NCBI GenBank assembly: GCA_902800495.1
Contig: CADCET010000022.1
Span: 1-55,777 of the forward strand
Length of the DNA: 55,777 nt
Source of the DNA: an uncultured Prevotellaceae bacterium
GTDB lineage: Bacteria > Bacteroidota > Bacteroidia > Bacteroidales > Bacteroidaceae
Direction of reading: 5' to 3'
Shown here: piece by piece, positions 51,059 to 55,777 of the stretch
How positions within the stretch are numbered: the stretch's first letter is position 1
Layout of the letters: each line of letters begins with the position of its first letter
The notes under the pieces: generated by a model
Seen by the model: the letters and a program-made list of their open reading frames with translations, nothing else
Database searches by the model: none
Told to the model about the DNA's origin: nothing
Made by a program: the position numbers and the translations under genes

Positions 51059-53212
51059 ATGAAAACAACCTATATCATTCTGCCATTGTTGTGTATTTCT
51101 ACAGCAATGGCAGCTCAAGAACATAACCATGCGGAGGATTCTACCGATGTCTTCTTCCGCCATCTGAAACTCAATGAACTGACGGTGACAGGCGTGACGG
51201 GCGACACGAAACTGAAGCTGGCCACGGCTCCCGTAAGCATCGTGTCGCCACAGGTATTGCGAGCCACGGCTTCCACCAACATCATCGACGCCATCGCCCA
51301 CCAGCCGGGCGTCAGTCAGCTGACCACGGGCGGCAGCATCTCTAAACCCATCATCCGCGGCCTGGGCTACAACCGCGTGGTGGTGATGAGCGAGGACGTG
51401 CGCCAGGAGGGCCAGCAGTGGGGCGACGAGCACGGTGTGGAAGTCGATGGCAGCAGCGTCGGCTCCGTAGAGATTCTGAAGGGGCCGGCCTCGCTGATGT
51501 ACGGGTCAGACGCTATGGCCGGTGTGGTGATACTGCACGCACAGCCGCCCTTGGCCAATGGCGAGATGAGGGCTAACGTCAGTTCGGAATATCAGACCAA
51601 CAATGGTCTCTTCGGCTATAACCTGTCTTTGGCAGGCAATCAGCAAGGCTTCGTGTGGGACGCCCGTTACAGCGACAAGATGGCTCACGCATACCAGAAC
51701 AAGTACGACGGCTATGTGCCTGGCTCACAGTTCCGCGAACGGGCAGGCCGGCTGATGCTGGGACTGAACAAGCAGTGGGGATACTCACGACTGACGTGGA
51801 CTGCCTACCACCTAACGCCAGGCATCATCGAGGGCGAGCGCAACGCCGAGACGGGCGAACTCGAATGTTCGTCGGTTTCCCCGACAAGTTACTCCAAGTC
51901 GCTGCCCTTCCAACAGGTGAAGCACTACAAGGCCGTGTGGAACAACATGTTGAACCTCTCGTCGGGCTATATCAAGGCCATCGTCGGCTATCAGCAGAAC
52001 CGCCGTCAGGAGTTCGAGGAGTCAGCAGATAAATACGAGTTGTATTTCAAACTCCATACGCTGACCTACGACCTGCGCTACGTGACCCACGAGTTCGGTC
52101 ATGGATGGAAGCTGTCCACGGGTGTCGGCGGCATGTATCAGAAGTCGGGCAACGAGGGCGAGGAGTATCTGATTCCCGACTATCGCCTCTTCGACTTCGG
52201 CCTCTATGCCACCGCCACGAAGAGCCTGAACGACCGCTGGACACTGAACGGCGGCGTGCGCTACGACCATCGCCGACTACATGGAGATGAACTGACAGAG
52301 GATGGAGAAAAGCGTTTCGTGGATTTCTCCCGCCACTTCAATGGCCTGACGGGCAGCATCGGTACTGTCTGCAACATCAACGACCACTTCAACCTGCGCC
52401 TGAACCTCGCTCGCGGCTTCCGCACGCCTAACATGAGCGAGCTGGCTTCGAACGGCGTTCACGAAGGCTCCATCCGTTACGAGCTAGGCAATCAGCAACT
52501 GAAGGCGGAGTATAGTCTGCAGGCAGACCTTGGACTTGACTTCACCTCACGCTACTTCTCTGCTCAGTTAGCGCTTTTCGCCAACCGCATCGACAATTAT
52601 ATCTTTACCCATCGCGTGGCTGAGGTCATCGACCCCGACTACCTTACCTATGCCTACACGCAGGGCGACGCCCGTCTGTTAGGCTTCGAGGCCGGTTTCG
52701 ACTTCCATCCCGTCCACTCCGTCCATTTCTCCAACACCTTTTCGTATGTCGATGCCCAGCTGATGGATGCGACGCCCGACACGAAGTACCTGCCCTTCAC
52801 GCCCGCTCCGCGCTGGTCGACGGAGCTGAAGTGGGAACTGCTGCACCATTCGCATAGCACGGTCACCCATCACCATACGACCGTAGCCCATCGCTCACTT
52901 TTCAACAACCTCTATGTCGCTGCGGGTCTCGACTGTTTCCTGAAGCAGGATCACGTCTTCAGTGCCGACGACACTGAGACGCCGACGCCCGGCTACGCCC
53001 TGCTCAACCTTTCGGCAGGCACTGACGTCCAGATAAACGGCAAAAAGGTTGCCGAACTCTACATCACCGCCGACAACCTGTTAGACAAAGCCTATCAGAA
53101 CCACCTCAGCCGTCTGAAGTACTGCGACGAGAACGTCGTCACTGGCCGTCGTGGTGTCTACAATATGGGCCGCAACGTCACGTTCAAGGTCGTAGTGCCC
53201 ATCAAGATGTAG
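51059..53212 (+). CDS. TonB-dependent receptor, probable zinc/copper uptake
   Basis: The 717-residue protein has a signal peptide (1-19), a His-containing segment EHNHAEDST, a plug domain (about 40-155: GVSQLTTGGSISKPIIRGLGYNRVVVM) and a 22-strand barrel ending in VKVVVPIKM-like strands. A very His-rich loop (LLHHSHSTVTHHHTTVAHR, about residues 600-618) lies in an extracellular position. That is typical of metal receptors such as ZnuD. It is not a SusC-type receptor, which is much longer. Co-transcribed with the Cys/His-rich small protein. Confidence 0.88.
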   Translation: MKTTYIILPLLCISTAMAAQEHNHAEDSTDVFFRHLKLNELTVTGVTGDTKLKLATAPVSIVSPQVLRATASTNIIDAIAHQPGVSQLTTGGSISKPIIRGLGYNRVVVMSEDVRQEGQQWGDEHGVEVDGSSVGSVEILKGPASLMYGSDAMAGVVILHAQPPLANGEMRANVSSEYQTNNGLFGYNLSLAGNQQGFVWDARYSDKMAHAYQNKYDGYVPGSQFRERAGRLMLGLNKQWGYSRLTWTAYHLTPGIIEGERNAETGELECSSVSPTSYSKSLPFQQVKHYKAVWNNMLNLSSGYIKAIVGYQQNRRQEFEESADKYELYFKLHTLTYDLRYVTHEFGHGWKLSTGVGGMYQKSGNEGEEYLIPDYRLFDFGLYATATKSLNDRWTLNGGVRYDHRRLHGDELTEDGEKRFVDFSRHFNGLTGSIGTVCNINDHFNLRLNLARGFRTPNMSELASNGVHEGSIRYELGNQQLKAEYSLQADLGLDFTSRYFSAQLALFANRIDNYIFTHRVAEVIDPDYLTYAYTQGDARLLGFEAGFDFHPVHSVHFSNTFSYVDAQLMDATPDTKYLPFTPAPRWSTELKWELLHHSHSTVTHHHTTVAHRSLFNNLYVAAGLDCFLKQDHVFSADDTETPTPGYALLNLSAGTDVQINGKKVAELYITADNLLDKAYQNHLSRLKYCDENVVTGRRGVYNMGRNVTFKVVVPIKM

Positions 53213-53216
53213 GTCT

Positions 53217-54059
53217 CTACTTTTCTTTCTTGGCAGGTCTGGCGTCAAGCCACTTGCCAAGATTGGCCAACATCTCGTTATGGTATGGGAACCAAGGGCC
53301 GAAGCCGTAGCCGTGGCCACCCGTAGGATAGATAAACATGGCGCACTCATTGCCCGCGCTGTGCATGGCGGTATAATAAGTCAGACCATTGGTGACGGGG
53401 GGTACCAGACTGTCGTCGCTCGACATGATGATGCAGACGGGAGGGGTCTCCTGACTGCGAACGGCGTTGTTCGTCGAGAACTCACGCACCAGCTCGGGGT
53501 CTTTCTGCCCTTCCTCGCCTAAGAAATTGCGGCACGACCACTTGTGCGACACATTCTCGTCCATCGAAATGACGGGATAGAACAGGATTGTGAAGTTGGG
53601 TCTGATCTCAAGGGGCGAGTGCGTGGAGATGACCGATGCCAAGTGTCCGCCAGCCGAAAAGCCCATGATACCAATGTCTTGCGGGTTGATGCCCCACACA
53701 GCAGCCGAGTCGCGGATGATGCGCAGACCCTGCTCCACATCGCCGATAGGCTTTGTGCGGTCGCCTTCGGGCAGGCGGTAGTTCACCACGAAGTAGGCTA
53801 TGCCGCGCTCGTTGAGCCACTCTGAGGCCAGATAGCCCTCATGGCCGTTCGACAGCATGGAGTAGCCGCCGCCGGGTATGCCGACAATCGCTTTTCCCGA
53901 AGCCGTCTCTGGCAGGAAGCACACCATCTGGGCTTTCCCGTCAGCTGTCAGGTCCAACGTAAACTTCCTCGCCGTCTTGGCTTGCACACACACTACGAGC
54001 AGCAACAATGCCAACGTCAACAGTTGCCGCAACAGATTCTTTCCACAATTTTGTCTCAT
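53217..54059 (-). CDS. Secreted alpha/beta hydrolase (acetyl-esterase-like)
   Basis: The 280-residue protein has a signal peptide (about 1-27) and an esterase domain: oxyanion loop IPGGGYSM (HGGG-like), Ser in MGFSAGGHL (near 134), Asp in SSDDSLVPP (near 216), His in TGGHGYG (near 250). This family includes acetyl-xylan esterases and BD-FAE-like enzymes, so it may extend the xylan-deacetylating set although it lies outside the operon. It is convergent with the TonB receptor gene (4-nt gap). Its leader carries a GC-rich double-hairpin element. Confidence 0.85.
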   Translation of the reverse strand: MRQNCGKNLLRQLLTLALLLLVVCVQAKTARKFTLDLTADGKAQMVCFLPETASGKAIVGIPGGGYSMLSNGHEGYLASEWLNERGIAYFVVNYRLPEGDRTKPIGDVEQGLRIIRDSAAVWGINPQDIGIMGFSAGGHLASVISTHSPLEIRPNFTILFYPVISMDENVSHKWSCRNFLGEEGQKDPELVREFSTNNAVRSQETPPVCIIMSSDDSLVPPVTNGLTYYTAMHSAGNECAMFIYPTGGHGYGFGPWFPYHNEMLANLGKWLDARPAKKEK

Positions 54060-54103
54060 CTTTTCAGTTTTTAGTTATTTTGCTATTTCAATATAAACGA
54101 GTT

Positions 54104-54233
54104 ACAGCCCCCACCCCTAACCCCTCCCCTTGAAGGGAGGGGAAAGTTGCACCGACGTCCTGCAGGCACTCCCCTTCAATCGCCCGCAGGCACTCCCCTC
54201 CCTTCAAGGGGAGGGGCCGGGGGTGGGGTCTGT
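54104..54233. repeat. GC-rich double-hairpin element, copy 4 (5' leader)
   Basis: The 130-bp copy has outer arms beginning ACAGCCCCCACCCCTAACCC and ending GGGTGGGGTCTGT, inverted matches. The left inner hairpin is CCCCTCCCC-TTGAA-GGGAGGGG and the right one CCCCTCCC-TTCAA-GGGGAGGGG. Between them is the direct repeat GCAGGCACTCCCCT. It lies between the promoter at 54256 and the esterase start at 54059. Confidence 0.9.
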
Positions 54234-54255
54234 ATCTTGACGCAGAATACTGCTG

Positions 54256-54263
54256 CAAAGTTA
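54256..54263 (-). promoter_or_regulatory. -7 box of the esterase at 53217-54059
   Basis: TAACTTTG on the minus strand fits TAnnTTTG. It places the GC-rich element inside a leader of about 190 nt. Confidence 0.55.
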
Positions 54264-54425
54264 CGAAAAAAAGTTGTTGTAACGAAGCGATTTTGGAAGA
54301 TTAACGCATTTCGGCCTGTAATAAAGGCAATACGGGGATTTAGAGTCCCTTGATAAGGGGCGGCTATAATGCAGGGTTATCATGGGCAGGGTTCTTGCTT
54401 AAGGCAAGCGGCAAAGCCGAGTCCG

Positions 54426-54602
54426 ATTAACGGAACGCAATCGCAGTTCAGTTGTAAGAAGTCCATCCCGCTTGACATGTGGGACGTGAAGGGCAATTGT
54501 GCCAAAGGCCGTAGCAAGGAGGCATTGCAAATTAACCGCGAACTTGATAATATCAAGGCGCAAATCATCAAGCACTATCAGCACCTGTCAGACCGCGAGG
54601 CT
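54426..54602 (+). pseudogene. N-terminal remnant of a tyrosine recombinase (integrase)
   Basis: The frame reads INGTQSQFSCKKSIPLD, then MWDVKGNCAKGRSKEA and LDNIKAQIIKHYQHLSDREA. This matches the arm-DNA-binding N-terminus of Bacteroidota tyrosine recombinases of conjugative or mobilisable elements. The sequence then departs from the family at once, and the catalytic domain is missing. No good start precedes it. It is a relic of a past integration. The rest of 54234-54805 holds no other recognisable gene. Confidence 0.7.
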
Positions 54603-54733
54603 ACACCCTTCTATAGAACATCATTGTGGAATTGCAAGCAGAAATTATTGCGAAATGATACCATATCAAGAGAAAAGACCACTCTTTTTCTTAATTTATG
54701 TTCAGGAATTATCATAACCTCGTTATTTTTGAT

Positions 54734-54741
54734 TATATTTG
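54734..54741 (+). promoter_or_regulatory. -7 box of the DUF1016 gene
   Basis: TATATTTG fits TAnnTTTG and lies 64 nt before the ATG at 54806. Confidence 0.5.
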
Positions 54742-54805
54742 CGCACAGAACGCCCAATGCTGGGCAAGAACAACTAAAGCGACATGGTGATAAACTTAGA
54801 ATAGT

Positions 54806-55735
54806 ATGACAGCGAAAGAATTGAATATAATAGACAATAATGAATACCAGCAGTGGTTACAGCAATTGTGTACAGAAATAGACAAGCAGCGGCTGAAGGC
54901 AGCTATGCAACTCAATGCCGCTACGCTTCAGCACTACTGGTGGCTAGGCAATGATATTATCCGTCAACAGAAAGAGCAAGGATGGGGTGCAAAAGTCATT
55001 GATCAACTATCAGTAGATTTACAGAAACGATACGGAAATGACAGTGGATATTCCATACGTAACTTGAAGTACATGAAGCAGTTTGCTGAAGAATATCCAG
55101 ACTTCCCATTTGTGCAAGTGCCACTTGCACAAATACAAGAGATGCCAATTTTGCAAGCGCGACTTGCAAAATTCACCATTTCAGCAGATGGAGAGTTTGT
55201 GCAAGTGCCGCTTGCACAAATCACATGGTATCACCATATATCTATGCTCCCTAAGGTGAAAGATATGGCCTTGAGAGCTTTTTACATGACGGAAACAGCT
55301 ATTCATGGCTGGAGCCGCGACATCATGCTGATGCAGATTAGCGACAACTACCATCAGAAAGCTCAGGCGCTGCCCAATAATTTCAGCACGACTCTTCCAC
55401 CTGTGAACAGCGACTTGGCAAAAGCCGTATTCAAAGACCCATATAACTTTGGATTTGTTGACATGGCACAGGTAAAACAAGAGAAGGATTTGGAAGACCA
55501 ACTTGCAAGTAAGATAACTGATTTCCTCTTGGAATTGGGTAAGGGCTTCTCCTATGTAGGAAGACAATATCCACTTAACATTGAAGGCGAGGACAATAAG
55601 GTTGACCTGATGATGTATCACACCCGCCTGCATTGCTATGTAGCCATCGATTTGTTATGTTGTGCACAACATAAAAGGTCATATGTTGCGCAGCCAATTA
55701 TGTTGGCTTCCAACCCAAACTCCCTATGTGCGTAG
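54806..55735 (+). CDS. DUF1016/YhcG-type PD-(D/E)XK nuclease, broken C-terminus
   Basis: The 309-residue product shows the family's N-terminal domain (residues 10-180: LQHYWWLGNDIIRQQ, YSIRNLKYMKQFAEEYPDF, WYHHISMLPKVKD) and the nuclease start (LELGKGFSYVGRQYPL, KVDLMMYHTRLHCYVAID). Relatives continue with ELKA..., where Glu and Lys complete the active site, then about 80 residues. Here the sequence changes after VAID into an unrelated tail, so the catalytic Lys is lost. Three palindromes encode FVQVPLAQI or ILQARLAKF in the linker (about residues 102-140). Probably a broken gene. Confidence 0.8.
   Translation: MTAKELNIIDNNEYQQWLQQLCTEIDKQRLKAAMQLNAATLQHYWWLGNDIIRQQKEQGWGAKVIDQLSVDLQKRYGNDSGYSIRNLKYMKQFAEEYPDFPFVQVPLAQIQEMPILQARLAKFTISADGEFVQVPLAQITWYHHISMLPKVKDMALRAFYMTETAIHGWSRDIMLMQISDNYHQKAQALPNNFSTTLPPVNSDLAKAVFKDPYNFGFVDMAQVKQEKDLEDQLASKITDFLLELGKGFSYVGRQYPLNIEGEDNKVDLMMYHTRLHCYVAIDLLCCAQHKRSYVAQPIMLASNPNSLCA
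55108..55220 (+). repeat. Three in-frame palindromes in the DUF1016 gene
   Basis: ATTTGTGCAAGTG (55108-55120) pairs with CACTTGCACAAAT (55122-55134). AATTTTGCAAG (55147-55157) pairs with CTTGCAAAATT (55163-55173). TTTGTGCAAG (55196-55205) pairs with CTTGCACAAA (55211-55220). The first and third encode FVQVPLAQI; the second encodes ILQARLAKF. Confidence 0.85.
55655..55674. repeat. 20-bp perfect palindrome at the break of the DUF1016 gene
   Basis: TTATGTTGTGCACAACATAA is a perfect palindrome beginning 5 nt after the last codon that still matches the family. A related ACACAACATAA and TTGTGCACAA reappear at 55752-55776. It may be the end of an inserted element that continues beyond the window. 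Confidence 0.6.
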
Positions 55736-55777
55736 ACTTTCTCCATTTTCAACACAACATAAATTTTGTGCACAAAG

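Noticed and set aside
51059-53212. TonB receptor as the SusC of the xylan locus
   Set aside because: It is far shorter than SusC proteins, lacks a SusD partner, lies on the opposite strand and has His-rich metal-type loops.
54104-54233. GC-rich repeats as rho-independent terminators
   Set aside because: They lie between promoter and start codon or inside genes and have no T-run after the stem.

Overview
The window looks like a chromosome segment of a gut or rumen Prevotellaceae (Prevotella/Xylanibacter/Segatella type, Bacteroidota). The reasons are the many Bacteroidota promoters with a TAnnTTTG -7 box and often a TTTG -33 box, the characteristic protein families (DUF2723, SPFH plus Arc-type operon, GH115, GH95), Prevotella-style C-terminal sorting tails, and a GH10-CE1 fusion resembling Xyn10D-Fae1A of P. 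ruminicola. I found no rRNA, tRNA, CRISPR array or intact transposase.

Region 1 (1-9600) is mostly housekeeping: the start of a membrane protein on the minus strand, the glutamate/Na+ symporter gltS, a small operon (AlbA_2/Schlafen-type regulator, glycerate kinase, hotdog thioesterase), an AraC regulator divergent from frr, rsgA, and a secreted S9 peptidase. Two long nested palindromes separate frr, rsgA and the peptidase. Region 2 (9600-13230) holds two unrelated AAA-type ATPases of the kind often found in accessory DNA, separated by about 760 gene-free bases with nested inverted repeats. Region 3 (13230-21870) holds a four-gene SPFH/Arc-like/membrane operon, mnmA, a polysaccharide deacetylase coupled to a giant DUF2723 membrane protein, and a histidine acid phosphatase.

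Region 4 (21872-50499) is the main feature: 13 minus-strand genes for breaking down complex (glucurono-arabino)xylan. GH95 and the GH10-CE1 fusion each have their own promoter. A third promoter at 45575 appears to drive an eleven-gene, about 23.7 kb operon: CotH-like kinase, CE1-type esterase, GH10, GH5-GH43, a two-domain esterase, GH31, GH115, GH43-CBM6, GH3-PA14, GH115, and a 16-residue-repeat protein. Together they would cut the xylan backbone (two GH10s), remove acetyl, feruloyl, glucuronoyl, arabinosyl and L-galactosyl/fucosyl groups, and finish xylo-oligomers (GH3, GH43, GH31). No SusC/SusD pair or hybrid two-component sensor is in the window, so uptake and sensing must be encoded elsewhere.

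Region 5 (50500-55777) has a Cys/His-rich small protein with a His-rich TonB receptor (probably zinc or copper uptake), another acetyl-esterase-like hydrolase, an integrase remnant, and a DUF1016 nuclease gene broken near its 3' end.

The most unusual signal is not a gene. A family of GC-rich double-hairpin elements of about 100-130 bp occurs four times. Two copies sit inside open reading frames without breaking them (rsgA and the DUF2723 gene), and two sit in the 5' leaders of an ATPase and an esterase. Other repeat types also lie in frame inside mnmA, the rsgA N-terminus and the DUF1016 gene, so this genome seems to let small palindromic or direct repeats enter coding sequence as spacer peptides.
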